Origin: an uncultured Bacteroidia bacterium
Lineage (GTDB): Bacteria; Bacteroidota; Bacteroidia; SpSt-205
Direction: 5' to 3'
Length of the DNA: 9,222 bases
Assembly (NCBI GenBank): GCA_937995505.1
Contig: CALKJV010000183.1
Span: 1-9,222 of the forward strand
In this document: piece by piece, positions 1 through 7,141 of the stretch
How positions within the stretch are numbered: the first letter of the stretch is position 1
How the letters are laid out: every line of letters begins with the position of its first letter
Notes under the pieces: generated by a model
Databases searched by the model: none
Told to the model about the DNA's origin: nothing
What the model saw: only the letters and a program-made list of their open reading frames with translations
Made by a program: the position numbers and the translations under genes

Positions 1-519
1 GGCTACCAAGATGGACCCGCCACCCAAGCCCGCTTCAATGAGCCAAATGACCTCCTGTGGGCAAACGGCTTCCTGTACATCTTAGACACCAATAACCACC
101 TCCTGCGCCGATACGATCCCAGAACCCACAGCGTGGAAACCGTGGAACTTTATCCTATGGAAAAACTTGCTATGGCAAAGCCACGAACCCATAGTTTATT
201 CCCAGATGCGGTACCCTTACCTGCGCTTGCGGTACCGGAAGGGCACGCTTTTACCGTCTCGCCGCAGCTTCCCGCTGGCTACCTCCTCAATGAAGAGGCC
301 CCTATCGGCATCTACATCGGAGAAGATTTCTATCCTTTCCGAGCACCCTTACCGCCCCTTGCCCAACCTACTAACGCCTATTTGCAGCTGTATGTGTGTG
401 AGGAGAAAAAGACCTGCTCGCGCTGTTTCCGATGGGTCTATGGCGTAGAACTCAAACCACAAGCGGGGGTAGCGGCCGAAGTATCTTTTTCGGTGCCGGC
501 GGTGCCGCTGCGACCTTAG
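1..519 (+). CDS. NHL-repeat protein, NHLRC2-like, C-terminal part (5' end outside window)
   Basis: This reading frame is open from the first base to a TAG at 517-519 and gives 172 residues of a longer protein. The first 50 residues are a beta-propeller blade of the NHL type: a DGPATQARFNEPNDL stretch (residues 4-18), then LYILDTNNHLLRRYD (25-39), ending in TVEL. This wording is typical of NHLRC2-like proteins, which carry an N-terminal thioredoxin-like domain, a six-bladed NHL propeller and a C-terminal beta domain; the first two would lie mostly upstream. Residues from about 60 to 172 fit the C-terminal beta domain and hold three close cysteines (C133, C139, C142) that could bind metal or form disulfides. 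A GTG at 133 is only an internal codon, since homology continues upstream of it. The biochemical role of the bacterial family is not established. Assignment to NHL repeats is firm; the NHLRC2-type architecture is inferred from the last blade and tail. Confidence 0.8.
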   Translation, partial: GYQDGPATQARFNEPNDLLWANGFLYILDTNNHLLRRYDPRTHSVETVELYPMEKLAMAKPRTHSLFPDAVPLPALAVPEGHAFTVSPQLPAGYLLNEEAPIGIYIGEDFYPFRAPLPPLAQPTNAYLQLYVCEEKKTCSRCFRWVYGVELKPQAGVAAEVSFSVPAVPLRP

Positions 520-528
520 CGCTTTGCC

Positions 529-536
529 TATCTTTG
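529..536 (+). promoter_or_regulatory. Putative Bacteroidota -7 promoter element (TATCTTTG) before the E2 gene
   Basis: TATCTTTG is a perfect match to the Bacteroidota sigma factor -7 consensus TAnnTTTG. It lies in the 21-base gap after the NHL gene and ends four bases (GGGC) before the ATG at 541. I see no good TTTG/TTG at the -33 position; CTG at 508-510, 18 bases upstream, is the nearest. If used, transcription would begin at or next to the start codon and leave essentially no leader. The identical spacing at frr and at the secreted-protein gene makes chance less likely. Confidence 0.5.
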
Positions 537-540
537 GGGC

Positions 541-1914
541 ATGACCGAGCTCGTGCTGCCTAAGCTGGGCGAGAGCGTTACCGAAGCCCGCATCGTGCGT
601 TGGCTCAAAAAGCCCGGCGACCGCGTAGAAGCCGACGAAGCCGTACTGGAGATCGCCACAGATAAAGTAGACTCCGAAGTACCTGCGCCTGCGGCAGGTA
701 TCCTCACAGAGATTCGCGTACAGGAAGGGCAGACGGTGCCCGTAGGTACAGTGCTTGCGATTATTCAGCCGGAGGGAGCAGAGGTCTCGCCTGCTGCGCC
801 GGCAGAGTCACCCGCCCTTACTGCCCCCCAAGGCAATGGTCAAACGGCCCCCGTGGTCTCTGCGCCTTCTCTTGCTCCTACGCGTATACCTGCGCGAGAC
901 GGGGATCGCTTCTACTCGCCGCTGGTGCGCACGATAGCTCAGCAAGAGGGGCTTTCCATAGAAGAGCTCGCAACCATTCCAGGTAGCGGCGCCGGTGGCC
1001 GAGTAACCAAGCAAGACCTTTTCGCATACCTCCAGACCCGCCAAGTCGCTCCTTCTACGAAGCCTGCCCCGACTATCGCCGCACCTGAACCCATCCCTGC
1101 CCCCACAGCACCAACGCCCGTCCCCCTCGCCGCCTCGCTGCAAGAGATTATTAGCTATTTGCAGGAGCACTTTATCCTCGTGCCTAAAAAGAAGTTCTCC
1201 CACGAAAACGCCGAGGTAGTGGAAATGGACCGCATGCGCAAGCTTATCTCCGAAAATATGGTCTATTCCAAGCATACCTCTCCGCATGTGACCAGCTTCG
1301 TGGAGGCAGATGTAACCCCCGTCGTGCTCTGGCGCGAGCGGGTCAAAAAAGACTTTGAGAGGAAATACAAAGAGAAGCTCACCTTCACGCATGTATTTGT
1401 GGAGATTTTGGCGAAGGTGTTGCGGGAGTTTCCGCAGCTCAATGCCTCTATTGAGGGCGATAAGGTATTCCTCAAGCGAGATATCCACATTGGAGTGGCG
1501 GTGGCTTTAACTGGCTACAACCTTATCGTACCAGTAGTGCGTCATGCGGATCGCTTGAACCTCGCTGGCATCGCCGCAGCGGTAAATGACCTCTCTGCGC
1601 GGGCGCGTGCCGGCCAGCTCAAGCCCGATGAGATAACGGGTGGCACCTATACTCTCTCTAATGTAGGTACTTTCGGCAATGTCATGGGTACGCCGGTTAT
1701 CCTCCAGCCCCAGGTAGCTATTCTGGCTACGGGCGCTATCCGCAAAAAGCCCGCTATCCTTGAGACTCCTATGGGGGATACGATTGGGGTACGGCATATG
1801 ATGTTTCTCTCGCACTCGTATGACCATCGGCTCATTGATGGGGCACTCGGGGGAGCTTTTGTGCGGCGAGTAGCAGACCTATTAGAAAGCTGGGACATAA
1901 ATCGGGAGATATAG
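541..1914 (+). CDS. Dihydrolipoamide acyltransferase, E2 component of a 2-oxo acid dehydrogenase complex
   Basis: E2 subunits form the core of 2-oxo acid dehydrogenase complexes and transfer the acyl group from lipoyl-lysine to CoA. The 457-residue protein has the full E2 layout. A lipoyl domain (1-78) carries the lipoylated lysine K42 in a TDKVDSEV motif. A Pro/Ala-rich linker follows, then a peripheral subunit-binding domain (about 124-163, ending in GSGAGGRVTKQDL), a second Pro-rich linker (about 168-197), and the catalytic domain (about 225-455) with the active-site motif DHRLIDG (H429, D433). The core sequence (MDRMRKLISENM, SKHTSPHVTSFVEADVT) is in the style of Bacteroidota E2 proteins, which are commonly annotated as pyruvate or branched-chain types. 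Substrate cannot be decided here because no E1 or E3 gene is next to it, so no symbol is given. The ATG at 541 begins the lipoyl domain directly. queC starts 6 bases after its stop. Confidence 0.95.
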   Translation: MTELVLPKLGESVTEARIVRWLKKPGDRVEADEAVLEIATDKVDSEVPAPAAGILTEIRVQEGQTVPVGTVLAIIQPEGAEVSPAAPAESPALTAPQGNGQTAPVVSAPSLAPTRIPARDGDRFYSPLVRTIAQQEGLSIEELATIPGSGAGGRVTKQDLFAYLQTRQVAPSTKPAPTIAAPEPIPAPTAPTPVPLAASLQEIISYLQEHFILVPKKKFSHENAEVVEMDRMRKLISENMVYSKHTSPHVTSFVEADVTPVVLWRERVKKDFERKYKEKLTFTHVFVEILAKVLREFPQLNASIEGDKVFLKRDIHIGVAVALTGYNLIVPVVRHADRLNLAGIAAAVNDLSARARAGQLKPDEITGGTYTLSNVGTFGNVMGTPVILQPQVAILATGAIRKKPAILETPMGDTIGVRHMMFLSHSYDHRLIDGALGGAFVRRVADLLESWDINREI

Positions 1915-1920
1915 GGTAAG

Positions 1921-2574
1921 GTGGCAATAGCCTTATTTAGCGGGGGGCAAGACTCCACCACGCTGCTACTATGGACTCGGCAGGAGCTACGAGAACCTCT
2001 ACAAGCCCTTAGCTTCTCTTATGGGCAGCGACATTCGGTGGAGCTGGAAGCAGCCGCCCGTATAGCTCAGAAGCTGGGTATACCGCATACCATCCTGGAT
2101 TGGGGGCCTTTTTGGGAGCGGCTTGGAGTGCCTTCTGCGCTCACTGCGGCACAGCCTATTGAGACACCGGCGGAAGGGCTACCTACTTCCTTCGTGCCGG
2201 GACGGAATTTACTTTTCCTTACGGCGGCTGCTGTCTGGGGCTATCCGCGAGGCGAAACTACCCTCCTCATCGGCGCCAGCGAGGTGGACTATAGCGGCTA
2301 TCCGGATTGCCGTGGAGACTTTTTAGAGGCGGCACAGCGGGCCATTGGGCTGGCCTTAGCTCGGCCTGTGCGCGTCCTAGCCCCTTTTCTGCACTGGAAT
2401 AAGGCACAGCTGTGGCGGTATGTGGAAAGCTTGGGCTATCAGGAATTTATCGCCGAAGAGACCCACACTTGCTATCTGGGCGAGCGCACGCGGCGGCATC
2501 CGTGGGGCTATGGGTGTGGACACTGCCCAGCGTGTCAGCTACGGGCGGCGGGGTATGCACAGGCTTTTGGCTAA
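1921..2574 (+). CDS. queC: 7-cyano-7-deazaguanine synthase QueC
   Basis: QueC uses ATP and ammonia to convert 7-carboxy-7-deazaguanine to preQ0, a step in making the tRNA wobble base queuosine. The 217-residue product has the PP-loop ATP-binding motif SGGQDS (7-12), SFSYGQRH (31-38), the TSFVPGRN motif (89-96), YSGYPDCR (124-131), and a C-terminal zinc site made by C184, C199, C202 and C205 (GYGCGHCPAC). The length is usual for the family. The start is GTG: no other start lies between the upstream stop (1912-1914) and the PP-loop, and the PP-loop normally sits within the first dozen or so residues. A purine-rich AGGGTAAG directly precedes the GTG and may help initiation. The gene lies 6 bases after the E2 gene and 9 bases before frr; no other queuosine gene (queD, queE) is visible, so the placement is probably operon convenience. 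Its TAA stop forms the first three bases of the promoter-like motif before frr. Confidence 0.95.
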   Translation: MAIALFSGGQDSTTLLLWTRQELREPLQALSFSYGQRHSVELEAAARIAQKLGIPHTILDWGPFWERLGVPSALTAAQPIETPAEGLPTSFVPGRNLLFLTAAAVWGYPRGETTLLIGASEVDYSGYPDCRGDFLEAAQRAIGLALARPVRVLAPFLHWNKAQLWRYVESLGYQEFIAEETHTCYLGERTRRHPWGYGCGHCPACQLRAAGYAQAFG

Positions 2575-2579
2575 CTTTG
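2572..2579 (+). promoter_or_regulatory. Putative -7 promoter element (TAACTTTG) before frr
   Basis: TAACTTTG is a perfect TAnnTTTG match that overlaps the queC stop codon and ends four bases (CTGC) before the frr ATG at 2584, the same spacing as at the E2 gene. No convincing -33 TTTG is seen in the GC-rich 3' end of queC. If active, it would start a frr, response regulator and thiolase transcript almost exactly at the ATG, in addition to any read-through from the E2 promoter. Confidence 0.45.
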
Positions 2580-2583
2580 CTGC

Positions 2584-3147
2584 ATGACCCCAGAAATCCA
2601 GTCCCTCCTCAAAGAAGCTGATGAGCACATGCAGCGCTCCATCTCACATTATGAGGAGCTTTTTGGTAAGGTACGCGCAGGCAAAGCTACCCCAGCGCTC
2701 ATAGAACACCTCAAAGTAGACTACTACGGCGCACCAACTCCCCTCAAACATGTGGCTACCTTCAGCGTCCAAGATACGCGCACGCTCCTAGTACAGCCTT
2801 TTGAGCCCCAGTTCGCGAAAGCCATTGAGAAAGCCATAGCCGAAGCGAACCTCGGCCTCTCCGTCGCCATAGATGGGAAAGCGGTGCGGGTATCCTTTCC
2901 CGCACTTACTGAGGAGCAGCGCAAAAAGCTCGTCAAGCAGCTCAAAGACCTCGCCGAAGAAGGGCGAGTCGCTATCCGTAACATCCGCCGCGATAGCTTA
3001 GAGGGGCTGCGCAAGCTCACCAAAAACGGCATTGCCGAGGATATGGTCCGTAAGGGCCAGGAGGAGCTCCAAAAGCTGACCGATAAGTACGTCGCCGAAG
3101 TAGATCGCCTCGCTTCGGTCAAAGAACAGGAACTCCTTACCGTCTGA
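2584..3147 (+). CDS. frr: Ribosome recycling factor
   Basis: Ribosome recycling factor, together with EF-G, splits the post-termination ribosome so its subunits can be reused; it acts in the cytoplasm and is generally essential. The product is 187 residues, against about 185 for the family. It shows the hallmark stretches along its length: RAGKATPALIEHLKVDYYGA (31-50), the TLLVQPFEP strand (67-75), FPALTEEQRKKL (105-116) and RNIRRD (132-137), where the family has its functionally important conserved arginine. The helical tail (about 150-187) completes the three-helix bundle. The ATG at 2584 fits the usual N-terminus. The stop TGA shares its last base with the ATG of the response regulator (TGATG), so translation of the two is probably coupled. 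In many bacteria frr follows pyrH; here it follows queC. Confidence 0.97.
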   Translation: MTPEIQSLLKEADEHMQRSISHYEELFGKVRAGKATPALIEHLKVDYYGAPTPLKHVATFSVQDTRTLLVQPFEPQFAKAIEKAIAEANLGLSVAIDGKAVRVSFPALTEEQRKKLVKQLKDLAEEGRVAIRNIRRDSLEGLRKLTKNGIAEDMVRKGQEELQKLTDKYVAEVDRLASVKEQELLTV

Positions 3148-4550
3148 TGGCTCGGCTTCTCATCGTGGATGATGACGCAGATATTCGGGAGACCTTAGTA
3201 GAGGTGCTCAGCTACGACGACCATGTCGTAGAGGTGGCGCGAGACGGGTTAGAAGCCCAGCGCATATTAGAGCAGAGCGAGTTTGATATCGTACTATGCG
3301 ATGTGCGCATGCCAGGCAAAGACGGTATGGAGCTCTTAGAATGGGCCCGCCAGCACAAGCCAGAGACAGAATTCATCATGCTCTCTGGGCATGCGAATAT
3401 TGAGACAGCGGTAGCTGCCACGAAAAAAGGGGCTTTTGACTTCATGGAAAAGCCCTTAGACTTACCCAAGCTGGAGATCCTTATTCGCAATGCCTCTGAG
3501 AAGCGCAAGCTCGTCGCCGAGAATAAGACCCTTGTGCGGCGGGCCTTCCGTGTGCGGGAGATTCTAGGGGTTTCGCCTGCCATCCAGAAGATTCGGGAAG
3601 ATATAGATCGGATAGCGCCGCACTTCCGACGCGTGCTGATTACAGGGCCCAGCGGCAGCGGTAAAGAGCTGGTAGCCCGATGGATCCACCTCAAAAGCCC
3701 CCATAGCAAAGGCCCCTTCGTAGATGTAAACTGCGCGGCTATCCCCGCAGAACTCATTGAAAGCGAGCTTTTCGGGCATGAGAAAGGGGCTTTTACCCAT
3801 GCCATCAAGCAGCACATTGGGCGGTTTGAGGAAGCTAACGGCGGTACGCTCTTTTTGGATGAGATTGGGGATATGTCGCTGGCCGCCCAAGCGAAAGTCC
3901 TCCGCGTCTTAGAGGAAGGCAAGCTGCGCCGCGTCGGCGGAGAAAAAGACATATCCGTGCAGGTGCGCGTCATAGCTGCTACCAATAAAGACTTGCTCCA
4001 AGAGATCGCCGCTGGCCGCTTCCGAGAGGACCTTTACCATCGCCTCAATGTGATTACTATTCATGTGCCGCCGCTGCGGGAGCGTCCGGAGGATATTCCG
4101 GTTTTAGCGCAGGCCTTCTTGGAGGAGCTTTTAGAGGAGTATGGAATGCCTCCCAAGCGCTTTTCCCCGCAAGCCCTACAAGCCCTGACGAAATATCCCT
4201 GGCCGGGGAATGTGCGAGAGCTACGCAACGCCGTAGAGCGCTTTATCCTTTTCTCCGATAAGGAGATAACCTTGGAAGAGGTCCAGCGACATTTTCGGTC
4301 TGTGTCCGGCTCGTTTATGACCGACAGCCCTGAGATAGCGCATAAGGCCTTAGCGGAGCAGTGGCAGGCCCTTCTGAGCGCTGACTCTGTAGAGCACTTC
4401 CTAGACCAGGCGGAGCGCGAATACCTCCTGTTTCACCTGCGCCGACACGGCTTCAATGTATCGCGCACCGCTGAAGCCCTCGGTATGCAGCGCCCCGCCC
4501 TGCACAGCCGCATGAAGCGCCTGGGCATCCACCGATCGGAATATGTTTGA
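3147..4550 (+). CDS. Sigma-54-type response regulator (REC-AAA+-Fis), NtrX-like
   Basis: This is a 467-residue two-component regulator that would be phosphorylated by a sensor kinase and act on DNA. The receiver domain (about 1-120) has acidic residues D8 and D9, phospho-acceptor D52 (LCDVRMPGKDG), S80 and K102. The AAA+ domain (about 140-370) has Walker A GPSGSGKE (167-174), Walker B GGTLFLDEIGD (232-242), a sensor-type AATNKDL (277-283), and YPWPGNVRELRN (350-361). The C-terminal Fis-type helix-turn-helix is at about 425-462 (NVSRTAEALGMQRPALHSRM). The sigma-54-contact loop, normally GAFTGA, reads GAFTHA at 214-219. In this family that loop is what opens the sigma-54 promoter complex, so the variant may alter or abolish classical activation. 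It overlaps frr by 1 base and the thiolase by 8. No histidine kinase gene is adjacent, so partner and targets are unknown. NtrX-likeness is judged from general sequence style only. Confidence 0.93.
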   Translation: MARLLIVDDDADIRETLVEVLSYDDHVVEVARDGLEAQRILEQSEFDIVLCDVRMPGKDGMELLEWARQHKPETEFIMLSGHANIETAVAATKKGAFDFMEKPLDLPKLEILIRNASEKRKLVAENKTLVRRAFRVREILGVSPAIQKIREDIDRIAPHFRRVLITGPSGSGKELVARWIHLKSPHSKGPFVDVNCAAIPAELIESELFGHEKGAFTHAIKQHIGRFEEANGGTLFLDEIGDMSLAAQAKVLRVLEEGKLRRVGGEKDISVQVRVIAATNKDLLQEIAAGRFREDLYHRLNVITIHVPPLRERPEDIPVLAQAFLEELLEEYGMPPKRFSPQALQALTKYPWPGNVRELRNAVERFILFSDKEITLEEVQRHFRSVSGSFMTDSPEIAHKALAEQWQALLSADSVEHFLDQAEREYLLFHLRRHGFNVSRTAEALGMQRPALHSRMKRLGIHRSEYV

Positions 4551-5754
4551 GGCTTACTTATACGATGCAGTCCGCACGCCTCGCGGCCGTGGGAAGAAAG
4601 ACGGCCGCCTACACAGCGCGCGTCCTGTGGAACTCGTACGCCAGCTTATCGCCGCCCTTTTGGAGCGAAATCCCGCGCTGCCACCTACTGCTATAGAGGA
4701 CATTATTTTGGGCTGCGTAACCCAGATCCACGAGCAGGGTGCCAACATCGCCAAAGTCGCCGCCCAAAATGCAGGCCTCCCGGAAACCGTAGCTGGAGTT
4801 ACCCTCAATCGCTTCTGTGCTTCGGGGCTGGAGGCGGTCAATCAAGCAGCTGCGGCGCTGCGTAGCGGCATGGGCGAAGCCATCCTCGCCGGCGGCGTAG
4901 AATCCATGAGCCGAGTCCCTATGGGCTCTGATGGGGGGGCTTGGTATGCGGATCCAGCCGTAGCCTTCCCAGGCTACTTTGTGCCGCAGGGCATCGCAGC
5001 CGACCTCATCGCTACCCTCTATGGCTACGACCGCCGAACCTTAGACGAATTTGCTTTGCGCTCGCACCAGCTGGCGGCCGCCGCCACCCAGAAAGGCTAC
5101 TTCCGCCGCTCCCTCATCCCAGTGCGTAGCCCCATCGGCGAGATCCTCTTAGACTCCGACGAAAACATTCGCCCCGATACCTCGCTGGAAAAGCTGGCCG
5201 CTTTAGAGCCTTCTTTTGCGGTGCAGGGTGAGCAGTTCGGCTTTGATGCCGTAGCCCTCCAAAAGTACCCCCAGCTGGAAGCCATCCAGCACGTACATCA
5301 CCCGGGTAATTCCTCAGCGATTGTAGATGGCGCAGCATTGGTACTCTTGGGAACGGAGGCCCTGCATAAAAAATACGGCCTTTCGCCGCGAGCGCGTATT
5401 GTAAGTTGGGCGGTTACAGGGACCGAATCCACCATTATGCTACTCGGTCCTGCTCCCGCTACGCAAAAGGCCCTGCAGCGCGCAGGACTTACCGCTGAGC
5501 AGATTGACCTATACGAGGTCAACGAGGCTTTTGCAGTAGTGCCCTTACGCTTTGCGGATGTGCTGGGGATACCCTTGGAAAAAATCAATGTAAACGGCGG
5601 CGCTATTGCCATGGGGCATCCGCTGGGCGCCACCGGCGCTATCTTGATAGGGACCCTCCTGGATGAGCTGGAGCGCCGTAAGCTTCGCTATGGCGTAGCT
5701 ACCCTCTGCGTGGGGGGCGGGATGGGCATCGCTACCGTGATAGAGCGACTGTAG
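4543..5754 (+). CDS. Acetyl-CoA acyltransferase (thiolase family)
   Basis: Thiolases cleave 3-ketoacyl-CoA with CoA (beta-oxidation) or condense two acyl-CoAs. The 403-residue protein, a usual thiolase length, has the complete catalytic set: nucleophile C92 in NRFCASGLEAV (89-99), VNEAF (326-330), H359 in GHPLGATGA (358-366), and C389 in CVGGGMG (389-395). The N-terminus MFEAYLYDAVRTPRGRGKK matches the usual thiolase start (one strand, then the DAVRTP motif), supporting the ATG at 4543 even though it lies inside the last codons of the response regulator (8-base overlap, implying translational coupling). The motifs suggest a degradative or general acyl-CoA thiolase (FadA/AtoB-like); chain-length preference cannot be read from the sequence. 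No partner fad gene is adjacent, so no symbol is given. Its TAG directly abuts the stop of the convergent oxidase gene. Confidence 0.95.
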   Translation: MFEAYLYDAVRTPRGRGKKDGRLHSARPVELVRQLIAALLERNPALPPTAIEDIILGCVTQIHEQGANIAKVAAQNAGLPETVAGVTLNRFCASGLEAVNQAAAALRSGMGEAILAGGVESMSRVPMGSDGGAWYADPAVAFPGYFVPQGIAADLIATLYGYDRRTLDEFALRSHQLAAAATQKGYFRRSLIPVRSPIGEILLDSDENIRPDTSLEKLAALEPSFAVQGEQFGFDAVALQKYPQLEAIQHVHHPGNSSAIVDGAALVLLGTEALHKKYGLSPRARIVSWAVTGTESTIMLLGPAPATQKALQRAGLTAEQIDLYEVNEAFAVVPLRFADVLGIPLEKINVNGGAIAMGHPLGATGAILIGTLLDELERRKLRYGVATLCVGGGMGIATVIERL

Positions 5755-5758
5755 CTAC
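5751..5758. repeat. GTAGCTAC palindrome formed by two abutting convergent stop codons
   Basis: The thiolase TAG (5752-5754) and the reverse-strand TAG of the oxidase (plus-strand CTA, 5755-5757) touch with no spacer, producing an 8-base perfect palindrome. No stem-loop with a T-run is visible on either side, so there is no room for an ordinary intrinsic terminator between the genes. Transcripts from the two sides would either overlap or end by another mechanism. Confidence 0.7.
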
Positions 5759-7107
5759 GGGAAGATCTTCCCTGGGTTGAGGAGGCCCTTCGGGTCAAAA
5801 ACTCGCTTGAGAGCCCGCATTAGCTCCAGCTCGTCGGGCGAAAACTGAATCGGCATGTAACGCCGCTGTACCCACCCAATTCCGTGTTCGCCGGAGAGCG
5901 CCCCGCCCCGCGCCACCACGAAGCGAAAAAGCTCTTCTACAGCCTTAGGAATGTCCTTTTCCCATACATCCGCGGGGAGGTTCTCTCGGAGGATATTCAC
6001 ATGGAGGTTGCCATCGCCTACATGGCCATAGCATACGGAGCGGAAGCCGTACTGGCGGCCCAGGGCCTTCACCTTGTCCAGCAGCTCGGGTAAGGCGGTG
6101 CGGGGTACGACCGTGTCTTCTTCTTTATAAGGGCCGCTGGATTTGACGGCGATCCCTAAGCAGCGGCGCAAGCGCCACAGCTGCTCCCTTTCGGCAGCGC
6201 TTTGGGCGTACCAGCTCTTTTGCGCACCGGCTTGGAAGGCCACTTCCTCCATCTGCGCGCATTCCGCTTCTAAGGCTTCGGGGTGGTTGCCGTCTACTTC
6301 TATGAGCAGCAGTCCGCCCAGTTCGTCTGCGCCCGGGTAGAGTCGCTCGCCCAAGTAGGCTTCTCCAAACCGTACGGCCTCCTGCTCCATAAACTCAATT
6401 GCCGTAGGGAGGATGCCGCTTTGCAGAATATCCACTACGGCAGCTATGGCGCTTCGAGCGTCTGGGAAGCCCAAAAGCAGCGTCCGTACATGGCGGGGCT
6501 TTGGGAGGAGCTTGAGGGTAGCGGTGTGGATGACCGCGAGGGTGCCTTCGCTGCCGACGAGGAGCTGGGTGAGGTTGTAAGCGGTGGAGTTTTTGAGGGT
6601 ACGGCTGCCCGTGCGCAGGGGTCGCCCATCGGGTAGGAAAGCCTCCAGCCCTAAGACATATTCTCGGGTAGTGCCGTACTTCACGGCACGTACCCCGCCA
6701 GCATTATGGGCGATATTGCCGCCGATGGTGCAGCTGCCTCGGCTAGAAGGGTCAGGCGGATAGAAAAGCCCTACCGCCTCTACCGCTTCTTGGAGGGTTT
6801 GGGTAAGTACCCCCGCCTGTACGATAGCTTGGAGGTTGGCGGTGTCAATGTGGAGAATTTGATTGAGCCGCTCTAAGGAGACGACCCAGCCGCCGCAGAC
6901 TGGTAGCATACCCCCGCTGAGCCCCGTACGCCCCCCCGCTGGGATAATAGGTATGCCGTGCCCATAAGCATAGGCAAGTATCCCTTGCAGCTCTTCTACG
7001 GAAGTAGGGCGTGCTACCGCATCCGGCAGAAACCTCAGGTCTTCTGTCCAGTCATGGCTATACGCTTCGCGCAGCGCTATGGAGCTATCCACACCCGCCG
7101 GCAGCAT
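5755..7107 (-). CDS. FAD-linked oxidase, GlcD / D-lactate dehydrogenase-like
   Basis: This belongs to the VAO/PCMH-type flavoprotein family that oxidises 2-hydroxy acids such as glycolate, D-lactate or D-2-hydroxyglutarate. From the ATG at 7107 it is 450 residues. The FAD-binding half has PAGGRTGLSGG (56-66), PPDPSSRGSCTIGGN (117-131) followed by AHNAGG, and VGSEGTLAVI (184-193). The C-terminal oxidase half has YGHVGDGNLHVN (360-371), SGEHGIG (405-411) and the closing LNPGKIF (443-449). The GHxGDGN and GEHGIG motifs carry the conserved histidines and acids of the GlcD C-terminal domain. A TTG at 7116 would add three residues but lies inside the promoter -7 element, so I take the ATG. No GlcE, GlcF or Fe-S partner gene is in the window and no Fe-S cysteine cluster is in the protein, so substrate and electron acceptor are open. 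It is divergent from the secreted protein and convergent with the thiolase. Confidence 0.92.
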   Translation of the reverse strand: MLPAGVDSSIALREAYSHDWTEDLRFLPDAVARPTSVEELQGILAYAYGHGIPIIPAGGRTGLSGGMLPVCGGWVVSLERLNQILHIDTANLQAIVQAGVLTQTLQEAVEAVGLFYPPDPSSRGSCTIGGNIAHNAGGVRAVKYGTTREYVLGLEAFLPDGRPLRTGSRTLKNSTAYNLTQLLVGSEGTLAVIHTATLKLLPKPRHVRTLLLGFPDARSAIAAVVDILQSGILPTAIEFMEQEAVRFGEAYLGERLYPGADELGGLLLIEVDGNHPEALEAECAQMEEVAFQAGAQKSWYAQSAAEREQLWRLRRCLGIAVKSSGPYKEEDTVVPRTALPELLDKVKALGRQYGFRSVCYGHVGDGNLHVNILRENLPADVWEKDIPKAVEELFRFVVARGGALSGEHGIGWVQRRYMPIQFSPDELELMRALKRVFDPKGLLNPGKIFP

Positions 7108-7112
7108 CTGAG

Positions 7113-7141
7113 CCAAGGTACGAAAGCCTTTGAATTTGCAA
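7113..7141 (-). promoter_or_regulatory. Putative promoter for the FAD-linked oxidase
   Basis: Read on the minus strand, TTG (7141-7139) is followed after 18 bases by TACCTTGG (7120-7113), a one-mismatch match to TAnnTTTG, then five bases (CTCAG) and the ATG at 7107. The arrangement fits the Bacteroidota -33/-7 layout and predicts a start of transcription at or very near the ATG. It also argues against the TTG at 7116 as a start codon, since that TTG is part of the element. Confidence 0.5.

Noticed and set aside
808..1488. Minus-strand open frame of 226 codons opposite the E2 gene
   Set aside because: Antisense to the E2 binding and catalytic domains; its runs of Arg and Gly mirror the Pro/Ala-rich linkers on the coding strand.
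3212..3985. Minus-strand open frame of 257 codons opposite the response regulator
   Set aside because: It lies entirely inside a gene with complete REC and AAA+ motifs; the translation is low-complexity, rich in Ser and Arg, with no recognisable domain.
4542..4549. TATGTTTG, another perfect TAnnTTTG match at the thiolase start
   Set aside because: It overlaps the thiolase ATG itself; the codon four bases downstream is TTA, so it does not share the promoter-start layout. Probably coincidence.
7114..7116. TTG as start of the FAD-linked oxidase
   Set aside because: It adds only three residues and falls inside the predicted -7 element; the ATG at 7107 fits the promoter spacing.
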